Below are positions 54,397 through 63,502 of a DNA stretch of 64,000 nucleotides, in pieces. This DNA is from Streptomyces sp. NRRL S-37 (GTDB lineage: Bacteria; Actinomycetota; Actinomycetes; Streptomycetales; Streptomycetaceae): assembly GCF_000721605.1 (NCBI RefSeq), contig NZ_JOIZ01000027.1, positions 54,096 through 118,095 on the forward strand, in the 5' to 3' direction. A model generated the notes under the pieces. That model worked only from the letters and a program-made list of their open reading frames with translations, was not told where the DNA came from and searched no databases. The stretch's first letter is position 1. Each line of letters opens with the position of its first letter. Made by a program: the position numbers and the translations under genes.

Positions 54397-56972
54397 CCGT
54401 CCTGAAGACCTCCATGCGCAACTTCTTCGCGCACAAGGGGCGGATGGCGCTGTCCGCGGTGGCGGTGCTGCTGTCGGTGGCGTTCGTGTGCGGCACGCTG
54501 GTGTTCACGGACACCATGAACACGACGTTCGACAAGCTGTTCGCGGCCACCTCCTCGGACGTCACGGTGAGCGCCAAGGGTGCCTCCGACAGCGGTGAGA
54601 CGACCGCGGACAACGGCAGGCCGCCGGTGATACCGGCCTCCGTGCTCGACGAGGTCAAGGGCGCGGACGGCGTGAAGTCGGCCGAGGGCACGGTGTCCTC
54701 CACCTCGGTGACCGTCGTCGACGCCGACAAGGACAGCCTCTCGCCGACCAGCGGCGGCCCGACCATCGTCGGCAGCTGGAACGGCAACGACGCCCGCACC
54801 ATGAAGATCACCGAGGGTGCGGCGCCCGAGGGTGCGGACCAGATCATGGTCGACGCCGACACCGCCGACAAGCACGACCTGAGGCTCGGCGACGAGATCG
54901 GCGTGATCAGCGTGGTCGGCACGCTCACCACGAAGATCTCGGGCATCGCCGACTTCACGGTCACCAACCCCGGCGCGGCGATCTTCTACCTGGACACGAA
55001 GACCGCGCAGCAGGCCCTGGTCGGCGAGAGCGGCGTCTACACCAACGTCAACGTGACCGCCGCGGCCGGCGTCAGCGACACGCAGCTGAAGAAGAACGTC
55101 GCGGCCGAACTCGGCGGCTCCTACAAGGTGCAGACCGCCGAGGAGACCGCGGAGGCCAACCAGAAGGACGTCGAGGACTTCATGAACGTCATGAAGTACG
55201 CGATGCTCGGCTTCGCCGGGATCGCCTTCCTCGTCGGCATCTTCCTGATCATCAACACCTTCTCCATGCTGGTCGCCCAGCGCACCCGGGAGATCGGCCT
55301 GATGCGGGCGATCGGCTCGTCCCGCAGGCAGGTCAACCGTTCGGTGCTGGTCGAGGCGCTGCTGCTCGGCGTCCTCGGTTCGGTCCTCGGGGTCGGCGCG
55401 GGCGTCGGACTCGCCGTCGGGCTGATGAGGCTCATGAGCATGATGGGCATGGAGCTGTCCACGGACGACCTCACGGTGGCCTGGACGACCCCGGCGCTCG
55501 GACTGCTCCTCGGCGTCGTCGTCACCGTGCTCGCCGCCTACCTGCCCGCCCGGCGGGCCGGGAAGATCTCCCCGATGGCCGCGCTGCGCGACGCCGGCAC
55601 CCCGGCGGACGCCAAGGCCGGCTGGATACGCGGCGGGATCGGCCTGGTCCTCACCGGCGCCGGCGGCTTCGCCCTGTACCTGGCGGGCAGCGCGGACAAG
55701 GCGACGGACGGCTCGATGTGGCTGGGTCTGGGCGTGGTGCTGTCCCTGATCGGCTTCGTCGTCGTCGGACCGGTGCTGGCGGGCGGTGTGGTGCGCGTCC
55801 TCGGCGCGGTCCTGCTGCGGGCCTTCGGCCCGGTGGGCCGCATGGCCGAGCGCAACGCCCTGCGCAACCCGCGCCGCACCGGCGCGACGGGCGCCGCGCT
55901 GATGATCGGTCTGGCGCTGGTGGCGTGCCTGTCCGTGGTCGGGTCCTCCATGGTCGCCTCGGCCACCGAGGAGCTCGACAAGGCGGTCGGCACGGACTTC
56001 ATCATCCAGTCCGACACCGGCCAGCTGATCACCCCGCAGGCCGTCGAGGCCGTGAAGAAGTCACCCGCGGTGGACCGGGTCACCGAGTACAAGTGGACCG
56101 AGGCCGACTTCACCACGCCCGACGGCAAGACGCTGAAGGACACGGCGATCACGGCGGCCGACCCGACGTACGCGACCGACCTGCGGGTCGAGACGGTCGC
56201 CGGCCGGCTCGGCGACGCCTACAAGCCCGACTCGATGTCCGTCCACGAGGACTTCGCCAAGGACCACGGCATCAGGATCGGCTCGAAGATCGAGATCGCG
56301 TTCAAGGACGGCGAGACGGGCACGCTGACGGTCCGGGCCATCACCAGCAGTGAGGGCGTCATCGACGCGGGCGCGATGTACACGTCCATCGACACCCTCG
56401 CCACGTACGTGCCGGCCGACAAGATGCCGCTGGACACGCTGCTCTTCGTCTCGGCGAAGGACGGGCGGACCGACGCCGCGTACACGTCGCTGAAGGACGC
56501 GCTGCACGACTACCCGCAGTACACGGTGCGCGACCAGACCGACTACAAGGAGGCGCTGAAGGACCAGATCGGCCAGCTGCTGAACATGATCTACGGTCTG
56601 CTGGCCCTGGCGATCGTCGTGGCGATCCTCGGTGTGGTGAACACCCTCGCCCTGTCGGTCGTCGAGCGGACCCGGGAGATCGGCCTGATGCGGGCCATCG
56701 GCCTCTCGCGCCGGCAGCTGCGCCGCATGATCCGCATGGAGTCGGTCGTGATCGCCCTCTTCGGTGCCCTGCTAGGGCTGGGCCTGGGCATGGGCTGGGG
56801 CGCGACCGCGCAGCAGCTGCTCGCCCTGGAGGGCCTGAAGGTCCTCGACATCCCGTGGCCGACGATCATCGGCGTGTTCATCGGCTCGGCCTTCGTGGGC
56901 CTGTTCGCCGCCCTGGTCCCGGCTTTCCGGGCGGGCCGCATGAACGTCCTGAACGCCATCGCCACCGACTAG
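54393..56972 (+). CDS. FtsX-like ABC permease (MacB-type, duplicated)
   Basis: 859 residues. First helix near the N-terminus (MALSAVAVLLSVAFVCGTLVF), a MacB-type periplasmic domain to about 245, then an FtsX unit with three helices beginning MLGFAGIAFLVGIFLIINTFSMLVAQRTREIGLMRAIG. The pattern repeats: middle helices, second external domain (about 540-720), and a second FtsX unit with LALSVVERTREIGLMRAIGLS. Such single-chain permeases export peptides or lipoproteins or sense cell-wall stress. No adjacent two-component genes. Confidence 0.93.
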   Translation: MTVLKTSMRNFFAHKGRMALSAVAVLLSVAFVCGTLVFTDTMNTTFDKLFAATSSDVTVSAKGASDSGETTADNGRPPVIPASVLDEVKGADGVKSAEGTVSSTSVTVVDADKDSLSPTSGGPTIVGSWNGNDARTMKITEGAAPEGADQIMVDADTADKHDLRLGDEIGVISVVGTLTTKISGIADFTVTNPGAAIFYLDTKTAQQALVGESGVYTNVNVTAAAGVSDTQLKKNVAAELGGSYKVQTAEETAEANQKDVEDFMNVMKYAMLGFAGIAFLVGIFLIINTFSMLVAQRTREIGLMRAIGSSRRQVNRSVLVEALLLGVLGSVLGVGAGVGLAVGLMRLMSMMGMELSTDDLTVAWTTPALGLLLGVVVTVLAAYLPARRAGKISPMAALRDAGTPADAKAGWIRGGIGLVLTGAGGFALYLAGSADKATDGSMWLGLGVVLSLIGFVVVGPVLAGGVVRVLGAVLLRAFGPVGRMAERNALRNPRRTGATGAALMIGLALVACLSVVGSSMVASATEELDKAVGTDFIIQSDTGQLITPQAVEAVKKSPAVDRVTEYKWTEADFTTPDGKTLKDTAITAADPTYATDLRVETVAGRLGDAYKPDSMSVHEDFAKDHGIRIGSKIEIAFKDGETGTLTVRAITSSEGVIDAGAMYTSIDTLATYVPADKMPLDTLLFVSAKDGRTDAAYTSLKDALHDYPQYTVRDQTDYKEALKDQIGQLLNMIYGLLALAIVVAILGVVNTLALSVVERTREIGLMRAIGLSRRQLRRMIRMESVVIALFGALLGLGLGMGWGATAQQLLALEGLKVLDIPWPTIIGVFIGSAFVGLFAALVPAFRAGRMNVLNAIATD

Positions 56973-57003
56973 CCACCGCATACGGGGGTTGCGGGGGAGC
57001 GCC

Positions 57004-57040
57004 CGGCGCCGGGAAGTCCTTGGAGGGCTTTCCGGCGCCG
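57004..57040 (+). terminator. Hairpin after the ABC exporter operon
   Basis: CGGCGCCGGGAAG and CTTTCCGGCGCCG pair at 12 of 13 positions with an 11-base loop, 32 bp after the permease stop. Confidence 0.6.
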
Positions 57041-57255
57041 GGTGGTTCCGTTCGGCCCGTCCGGTGTTCGGGGGCGGGGCACGTCCAGGGCCGGACGGGG
57101 CTTCGGGGGCCGGGCACCGGCACCGCCCACCGGTCGGTGGACGTTGTCCACAGCCCGGGCGCCGGGGGTCTTCGGCGACGTACGCTGGACAACCCCGGCC
57201 CGCCGCGCGTGTCGGGCCCGACGTGTTGCACACCCCTGGACGGAAAGCGCCCCGA

Positions 57256-60200
57256 ATGAGCCTGCACGGTCTGCTCGACGCCGTAGTCAAGGACACCGCT
57301 CTCGCGGAAGCGATCGCGGCCGCCGCGGACGGCAACCGCATGCACGTCGACCTGGTCGGCCCGCCCGCGGCCCGCCCCTTCACCGTCGCCGCCCTGGCCC
57401 GCGACACCGGCCGTCCCGTACTGGCGGTGACGGCCACCGGACGCGAGGCGGAGGACCTGGCCGCGGCCCTGCGCTCCCTGCTCCCGCCCGAGGGTGTCGT
57501 GGAGTACCCGTCCTGGGAGACGCTGCCGCACGAGCGGCTCAGCCCCCGCAGCGACACCGTCGGCCGCCGCCTCGCCGTGCTGCGCCGCCTGGCCCACCCC
57601 CGCCCCGACGACCCCGAGACCGGCCCGGTCTCCGTCGTCGTCGCGCCCGTGCGCTCCGTGCTCCAGCCCCAGGTCAAGGGTCTGGGCGACCTGGAGCCGG
57701 TCTCCCTGCGCACCGGGCAGAACGCCGATCTGAACGAGACCGTCGAAGCCCTCGCCGCCGCCGCGTACGCGCGTGTGGAACTGGTGGAGAAGCGCGGCGA
57801 GTTCGCCGTACGGGGCGGCATCCTCGACGTGTTCCCGCCGACCGAGGAGCACCCCCTGCGGGTGGAGTTCTGGGGCGACGACGTCGAGGAGATCCGCTAC
57901 TTCAAGGTCGCCGACCAGCGCTCCCTGGAGGTCGCCGAGCACGGCCTGTGGGCCCCGCCCTGCCGCGAGCTGCTGCTCACCGAGGACGTACGGGACCGTG
58001 CGCGGGTCCTCGCCGAGGAGCATCCGGAGCTGGGGGAGCTGCTCGGGAAGATCGCCGAGGGGATCGCGGTGGAGGGCATGGAGTCCCTCGCGCCCGTCCT
58101 CGTCGACGACATGGAGCTGCTGCTGGACGTGCTGCCCAAGGGCGCCATGGCCGTCGTCTGCGATCCGGAGCGGGTGCGGACCCGGGCCGCCGACCTGGTG
58201 GCCACCAGTCAGGAGTTCCTCCAGGCGTCCTGGGCGGCCACCGCCGGCGGCGGCGAGGCGCCCATCGACGTCGGCGCGGCCTCCCTGTGGTCCATCGCGG
58301 ACGTCCGCGACCGGGCACGTGAGCTGGACATGATGTGGTGGTCGGTGTCGCCGTTCGCCGCCGACGAGACACTCGACGCGGACACGCTCAAGCTCGGCAT
58401 GCACGCCCCCGAGACCTACCGCGGCGACACCGCCAGAGCCCTCGCCGACACCAAGGGCTGGCTCGCCGACGGCTGGCGCACGGTCTACGTCACCGAGGGG
58501 CACGGCCCGGCCGCCCGCACGGTCGAGGTGCTCGGCGGCGAGGGCATCGCCGCCCGCCTCGACGCGGACCTCGGCGAGATCACCCCGTCCGTCGTGCACG
58601 TCGCCTGCGGCTGTATCGACCACGGCTTCGTCGACCCGGCGCTCAGGCTCGCCGTGCTCACCGAGACCGACCTGACCGGCCAGAAGGCGTCCGGCCGCGA
58701 GGGCGCCCGGATGCCGGCCCGGCGCCGCAAGACCATCGACCCGCTCACCCTGGAGCCGGGCGACCACATCGTCCACGAGCAGCACGGCGTGGGCCGCTAC
58801 ATCGAGATGGTGCAGCGCACCGTGCAGGGCGCCACCCGCGAGTACCTGGTCGTGGAGTACGCCCCCGCCAAGCGCGGCCAGCCCGGCGACCGGCTGTACA
58901 TCCCCACCGACCAGCTGGAGCAGATCACCAAGTACGTCGGCGGTGAGGCCCCCACCCTGCACCGCCTGGGCGGCGCCGACTGGACCAAGACCAAGGCGCG
59001 CGCCAAGAAGGCGGTCAAGGAGATCGCCGCCGACCTGATCAAGCTGTACAGCGCGCGGATGGCGGCCCCCGGGCACACCTTCGGGCCCGACACGCCCTGG
59101 CAGCGCGAGCTGGAGGACGCCTTCCCCTACGCGGAGACGCCCGACCAGCTCACCACCATCGCCGAGGTCAAGGAGGACATGGAGAAGTCGGTCCCCATGG
59201 ACCGTCTGATCTGCGGCGACGTCGGTTACGGCAAGACGGAGATCGCGGTGCGGGCCGCGTTCAAGGCCGTGCAGGACGGCAAGCAGGTCGCCGTGCTCGT
59301 GCCGACCACGCTGCTGGTGCAGCAGCACTTCGGGACGTTCAGCGAGCGGTACGCGCAGTTCCCGGTGAACGTGAAGGCGCTGTCCCGCTTCCAGACCGAC
59401 ACGGAGGCGAAGGCGACGCTGGAGGGCCTGCGCGAGGGATCGGTGGACGTCGTCATCGGCACCCACCGCCTGTTCTCGTCCGAGACCAAGTTCAAGGACC
59501 TGGGCCTGGTCATCGTCGACGAGGAGCAGCGCTTCGGCGTCGAGCACAAGGAGCAGCTGAAGAAGCTGCGCGCCAACGTCGACGTGCTGACCATGTCCGC
59601 CACGCCGATCCCGCGCACCCTGGAGATGGCGGTCACCGGCATCCGCGAGATGTCGACGATCACCACCCCGCCGGAGGAGCGGCACCCGGTGCTCACCTTC
59701 GTCGGCCCGTACGAGCAGAAGCAGATCGGCGCCGCTATCCGCCGCGAACTGCTGCGTGAGGGCCAGGTCTTCTACATCCACAACCGGGTCGAGTCCATCG
59801 ACCGCGCGGCGGCCCGGCTGCGCGAGATCGTGCCCGAGGCGCGGATCGCCACCGCGCACGGCCAGATGTCGGAGTCGGCGCTGGAGCAGGTCGTCGTCGA
59901 CTTCTGGGAGAAGAAGTTCGACGTGCTGGTGTCGACGACGATCGTCGAGTCCGGCATCGACATCTCCAACGCCAACACCCTGATCGTCGAGCGCGGCGAC
60001 AACTTCGGTCTCAGCCAGCTCCACCAGCTGCGCGGCCGGGTGGGGCGGGGACGGGAGCGCGGGTACGCCTACTTCCTGTACCCGCCGGAGAAGCCGCTGA
60101 CAGAGACCGCGCACGAGCGGCTCGCCACGATCGCCCAGCACACCGAGATGGGCGCGGGCATGTACGTGGCGATGAAGGACCTGGAGATCCGCGGCGCCGG

Positions 60201-60789
60201 AAACCTGCTCGGCGGCGAGCAGTCCGGGCACATCGCGGGCGTCGGCTTCGACCTGTACGTGCGGATGGTCGGCGAGGCGGTCGCGGACTACCGGCGTCAG
60301 CTGGAGGCCGGCGGGATCGAGGAGGAGCCGCCGCTCGAGGTGAAGATCGAGCTGCCCGTCGACGCGCACGTCCCGCACGACTACGCGCCCGGCGAGCGGC
60401 TGCGCCTCCAGGCGTACCGGGCGATCGCCTCCGCCAACAGCGAGGACGACATCAAGGCCGTGCGCGAGGAACTCGTCGACCGTTACGGCAAGCTGCCGGA
60501 GCCGGTGGAGAACCTGCTGCTGGTGGCGGGCCTGCGGATGCTGGCCCGCGCGTGCGGTGTCGGCGAGATCGTCCTCCAGGGCACCAACGTCCGCTTCGCG
60601 CCGGTGGAGCTGCGCGAGTCCCAGGAGCTGCGCCTGAAGCGCCTGTACCCCGGCACGGTCATCAAGGCGACCGCGCACCAGGTGCTGGTCCCGCGCCCGA
60701 AGACCGCGAAGGTGGGCGGCAAGCCGCTGGTCGGGCGGGACCTGCTGGGCTGGGTCGGGGAGTTCCTGACGTCGGTCCTGGGCTCCTGA
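57256..60789 (+). CDS. mfd: Transcription-repair coupling factor
   Basis: 1177 residues, full length. UvrB-homology region at the N-terminus (DLVGPPAARPFTVAALARDTGRPVLAV); RNA-polymerase interaction domain near residue 500 (PGDHIVHEQHGVGRYIEM); DEAD motor with Walker A GDVGYGKT at about 654-661, DEEQ box at about 755, and TMSATPIPRTLEMA; helicase C domain with THGQMSE and VSTTIVESGIDI; C-terminal TRCF domain. It removes RNA polymerase stalled at DNA damage and recruits UvrA. ATG at 57256 with GGAAAG 9 bases upstream; a TACGCT -10 box lies at 57181. Confidence 0.97.
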   Translation: MSLHGLLDAVVKDTALAEAIAAAADGNRMHVDLVGPPAARPFTVAALARDTGRPVLAVTATGREAEDLAAALRSLLPPEGVVEYPSWETLPHERLSPRSDTVGRRLAVLRRLAHPRPDDPETGPVSVVVAPVRSVLQPQVKGLGDLEPVSLRTGQNADLNETVEALAAAAYARVELVEKRGEFAVRGGILDVFPPTEEHPLRVEFWGDDVEEIRYFKVADQRSLEVAEHGLWAPPCRELLLTEDVRDRARVLAEEHPELGELLGKIAEGIAVEGMESLAPVLVDDMELLLDVLPKGAMAVVCDPERVRTRAADLVATSQEFLQASWAATAGGGEAPIDVGAASLWSIADVRDRARELDMMWWSVSPFAADETLDADTLKLGMHAPETYRGDTARALADTKGWLADGWRTVYVTEGHGPAARTVEVLGGEGIAARLDADLGEITPSVVHVACGCIDHGFVDPALRLAVLTETDLTGQKASGREGARMPARRRKTIDPLTLEPGDHIVHEQHGVGRYIEMVQRTVQGATREYLVVEYAPAKRGQPGDRLYIPTDQLEQITKYVGGEAPTLHRLGGADWTKTKARAKKAVKEIAADLIKLYSARMAAPGHTFGPDTPWQRELEDAFPYAETPDQLTTIAEVKEDMEKSVPMDRLICGDVGYGKTEIAVRAAFKAVQDGKQVAVLVPTTLLVQQHFGTFSERYAQFPVNVKALSRFQTDTEAKATLEGLREGSVDVVIGTHRLFSSETKFKDLGLVIVDEEQRFGVEHKEQLKKLRANVDVLTMSATPIPRTLEMAVTGIREMSTITTPPEERHPVLTFVGPYEQKQIGAAIRRELLREGQVFYIHNRVESIDRAAARLREIVPEARIATAHGQMSESALEQVVVDFWEKKFDVLVSTTIVESGIDISNANTLIVERGDNFGLSQLHQLRGRVGRGRERGYAYFLYPPEKPLTETAHERLATIAQHTEMGAGMYVAMKDLEIRGAGNLLGGEQSGHIAGVGFDLYVRMVGEAVADYRRQLEAGGIEEEPPLEVKIELPVDAHVPHDYAPGERLRLQAYRAIASANSEDDIKAVREELVDRYGKLPEPVENLLLVAGLRMLARACGVGEIVLQGTNVRFAPVELRESQELRLKRLYPGTVIKATAHQVLVPRPKTAKVGGKPLVGRDLLGWVGEFLTSVLGS

Positions 60790-60855
60790 CCCGCACACGG
60801 GAAGCCGTCCACGGCGTGAGGCCGCCGTGGACGGCCCTGACGGGTGCGCGCGGCC

Positions 60856-61041
60856 TTACGGCCGGTCGGGACGGTCGCGGTCCATGCCGAGCCGGCGTTC
60901 GGCCTGCTGCTGCCCGGTGTCGATCTGCTGCTCGTACTTGCCGCCGGTCCTCTCGTTCATCTTCCGTTCCGCGGCGTCCGAGGCGTGCTTGGCCTTGTCG
61001 CGTGCCGCCTTGTTGCTCTTGAACTTGTCGAGGATGCCCAT
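60856..61041 (-). CDS. MT0933-like antitoxin family protein
   Basis: 61 residues: GILDKFKSNKAARDKAKHAS, then RTGGKYEQQIDTGQQQAE. The KTGGKY-x-x-Q-x-D-like block is the mark of the MT0933 antitoxin family as I know it. Toxin partners are seldom defined, and none is evident here. ATG with AAGGAG 7 bases upstream. Confidence 0.72.
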   Translation of the reverse strand: MGILDKFKSNKAARDKAKHASDAAERKMNERTGGKYEQQIDTGQQQAERRLGMDRDRPDRP

Positions 61042-61203
61042 GCGGGAGCTCCTTCCGGAGGGGGCTCAGAACCGACGATACGCGCGCTTTGCCGCACATG
61101 CCCGGACAGCACCGGATTGGTCTGGACCTCTCACTCGTTACGGTGAGACCCGGCACGATCCGCCCCTGTCAGGGCAGGAGTCGGATGAGCGAAGGAGGGC
61201 GCG

Positions 61204-61986
61204 GTGACGCGGAACAAGGGATGGGGCATACGGGCCCGGAGCGCGGGCCCGGCGGTGATCGCCGCGGTGGCCCTCCTCGCCGGCTGCGAGGGAATCCCGG
61301 ACGCGGGGTCCCCGGCCGGTGACGAGAGCGGGGGCGCCGCCGCCTCCGACGGGCGCGCCGTCAGCCCGCTGGACAACCCCGAGGGCACCGAACCGGGCCT
61401 CGCGCCCGTGACCGGCGAGCCGGACCGGGCCGAGGCCGTCGACCTCATCACGAAGGTGACGACCAAGGGCCGCGGACCGAAGACGGGCTACGACCGGGAC
61501 GAGTTCGGCTACGCCTGGATGGACACGGCGGACGGGGTACCACTCGCGAGGAACGGCTGCGACACCCGCAACGACCTGCTGCGACGCGACGGCCAGGACC
61601 TGCGTTTCCGCTCCGGGTCCGACTGTGTGGTGGTCGCCATGACCCTGGCGGACCCGTACACCGGCACGACCATCGAGTGGCGCAAGCAGGAGGCCGCCGA
61701 GGTCCAGATCGACCACGTGGTGCCGCTGTCCTACAGCTGGCAGATGGGTGCGTCGCGCTGGTCGGGGAGCAAGCGCGAGCAGCTCGCCAACGACCCGCTC
61801 AACCTGATCCCGGTCGACGGCGGAGCCAACTCGGCCAAGGGCGATTCCGGGCCCGCGACCTGGCTGCCGCCCGACAAGCGGATCCGCTGCGCGTACGCGG
61901 TCCGCTTCGCCCAGGTCGCCGTCGAGTACGAGATGCCGGTGACGCCGGCCGACAAGCGCATGATGCTCCAGCAGTGCGGCGGCTGA
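61204..61986 (+). CDS. Secreted HNH-type nuclease lipoprotein (GmrSD C-terminal-like)
   Basis: 260 residues. Lipoprotein signal: basic start, hydrophobic run and lipobox LLAGC with Cys28. The C-terminal half has the HNH pattern: VQIDHVVPLSYSWQMGASRW (Asp-His), then NDPLNLIPVDGGANSAKGDSGPATWLPP, with the second Asn and the downstream polar residues in place. It resembles the DUF1524/GmrSD-type secreted nucleases common in actinobacteria and likely degrades external DNA. GTG start with GAAGGAGGG just upstream. Confidence 0.88.
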   Translation: MTRNKGWGIRARSAGPAVIAAVALLAGCEGIPDAGSPAGDESGGAAASDGRAVSPLDNPEGTEPGLAPVTGEPDRAEAVDLITKVTTKGRGPKTGYDRDEFGYAWMDTADGVPLARNGCDTRNDLLRRDGQDLRFRSGSDCVVVAMTLADPYTGTTIEWRKQEAAEVQIDHVVPLSYSWQMGASRWSGSKREQLANDPLNLIPVDGGANSAKGDSGPATWLPPDKRIRCAYAVRFAQVAVEYEMPVTPADKRMMLQQCGG

Positions 61987-62005
61987 GCGGTCCGGGCGGG
62001 TCAGC

Positions 62006-62800
62006 TCAGGGATCGATGTCCAGGACGTCGCCGGCGGGCTTCTCCACCGGGACCGGCTCGTCGTAGTCGCTGAAGGAGAGGGAGCCCGGGTCGGCGGGGG
62101 ACGAGCTGTCGAGCCGCAGCAGGTAGGGCTCGCCCTCGGTGGCGACGTACAGCGTGAAGCGGTCGTCGCCGTCCTGCGCCTCCAGCGTGATCGCGGGCGT
62201 GCCGTCGACCGTCGTCGCCTTGCCGCGCGTCGCCTCCGCGTCGCCGTCCTCCGCGCCGCCGAGGACCTCGTCGAGGTCGCAGAAGCCCGTGAGGTCCTTG
62301 GCGTCGGGGCCCTCGGCGGACATCTTCATCCACTTGCCGACCAGCAGCGCCACGGCCGCGTCCACGTCCCCCTCGGGTTCGTCCTTGCTCTGGGCCCGCA
62401 GGAACTCCCCGTCGTACTTCATGGAGACGGTGTCACCGGTCTTGATCAGTTCGGCCTCGCCCCGGCCGTCCACTCCCATCGTGCCGGCGCACTCGCCCCG
62501 CTTGTCCAGGGCCAGGTCGACGTGGATGGTGCCGCCGGTGCTGTCGTCGGGGACCTCGCCCGTCATCCGCAGGGACGAGGCCCCGGTCGTGGCCTTGAAG
62601 GCCTTCTCGGCGATCTCGCCGCCGGTCAGTCCGGCGAAGGGTTCCTCTTTCGGTTCCGGGGAGCTCTTCCCCTTCTCCGCGGTCTTCTGTCCGGCCGCAT
62701 CGTGTGACGTGCCGGTGTCCGCCTTGTCCCCGCCGCAGCCGGTGAGACCGACGGTGGCCACGGCGGCCAGGCAGAGGGCGGCGAGTGCGGTGCGACGCAT
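62006..62800 (-). CDS. Lipoprotein, LolA/LppX-like fold suspected
   Basis: 264 residues. Lipobox LTGC gives an N-terminal acylated Cys at about residue 22, a Lys/Glu linker follows, then a beta-rich domain (EIAEKAFKATTGASSLRMTGEV, KTGDTVSMKYDGEFLRAQ, PAITLEAQDGDDRFTLYVATEGEPYLLRLD). The pattern of an averaged-out beta barrel resembles LppX/LprG lipid-binding lipoproteins, but this is only suggestive. Convergent with the nuclease gene. Confidence 0.78.
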   Translation of the reverse strand: MRRTALAALCLAAVATVGLTGCGGDKADTGTSHDAAGQKTAEKGKSSPEPKEEPFAGLTGGEIAEKAFKATTGASSLRMTGEVPDDSTGGTIHVDLALDKRGECAGTMGVDGRGEAELIKTGDTVSMKYDGEFLRAQSKDEPEGDVDAAVALLVGKWMKMSAEGPDAKDLTGFCDLDEVLGGAEDGDAEATRGKATTVDGTPAITLEAQDGDDRFTLYVATEGEPYLLRLDSSSPADPGSLSFSDYDEPVPVEKPAGDVLDIDP

Positions 62801-62823
62801 GGTAGATTCCCGCCCCGGAAGTC

Positions 62824-63303
62824 CTAGAAGTTGCCGGTGCCGAGCAGTTCGCCGTCGGCGTCGTAGACGGTGACCAGGCCGTTGTCGCTCTGCTTCCAGT
62901 CGGCGAACGCGGACGTGAGGAGCTTGGCGGGGGCCATGCCCTCGCCCATGATCCCGCCGGTGAAGTCGGTGTAGATGTCGGCGGCGTCGAGGATGTCGTT
63001 CTGCTCGTCCGCGCCCTGGACCTTGGTGACGTGCGAGGCGGCGTCCTTCTCCTGCGGGGTCCCGTTCTTCTGCACGAACGCCTTGAACTGCTCGGCCTGG
63101 GACGCCTTCTCGGCGCCCTTGTCCTCGGCGGGCTTCGCGTCCGACGCGCCGTCCGGCTTCGTGCCGCCGGACCGCTGCCCCGCGGAGGCCGAGGTGCTCT
63201 TGTCGGCGGATCCGCCGTCCGAGTCGCCGGAGTTCGCCGAGGCGGCACCGATGATGACGATCCCCACGACGGCGCCCAGCGCGATCTTGCTCTTCATGCC
63301 CAT
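62824..63303 (-). CDS. Small exported or membrane-anchored protein of unknown function
   Basis: 159 residues. An uncleaved-looking signal or anchor (KSKIALGAVVGIVIIGAASA), a low-complexity Ser/Asp/Lys linker, then a domain FKAFVQKNGTPQEKDAASHVTKVQGADEQNDILDAADIYTDFTGG ending GLVTVYDADGELLGTGNF. Similar proteins are common near other exported proteins in Streptomyces, but the function is not known to me. ATG at 63303 with GGGAGGG 8 bases upstream. Same strand and 23 bp upstream of the lipoprotein gene. Confidence 0.75.
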   Translation of the reverse strand: MGMKSKIALGAVVGIVIIGAASANSGDSDGGSADKSTSASAGQRSGGTKPDGASDAKPAEDKGAEKASQAEQFKAFVQKNGTPQEKDAASHVTKVQGADEQNDILDAADIYTDFTGGIMGEGMAPAKLLTSAFADWKQSDNGLVTVYDADGELLGTGNF

Positions 63304-63502
63304 GACTGTGTCCCTCCCGACGCGGCCACCGCCGCCTGCCGACGGTCGCTCGTTCGCGGGCTCAATAAGAACAGATGCTGTGAACGGAGTCAACAAGGTT
63401 TACGTTGTTATGCGTGTATACCGATGTGAAGTAGAAATCTTGCGTGCGTCGGTATGCTCGTCGCCACACGGAGAACAGAAGGAACAGGGCGGAGTGCCGG
63501 GC

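Noticed and set aside
56878..60798. 1306-codon minus-strand frame
   Set aside because: Antisense to mfd, whose domains are unmistakable.
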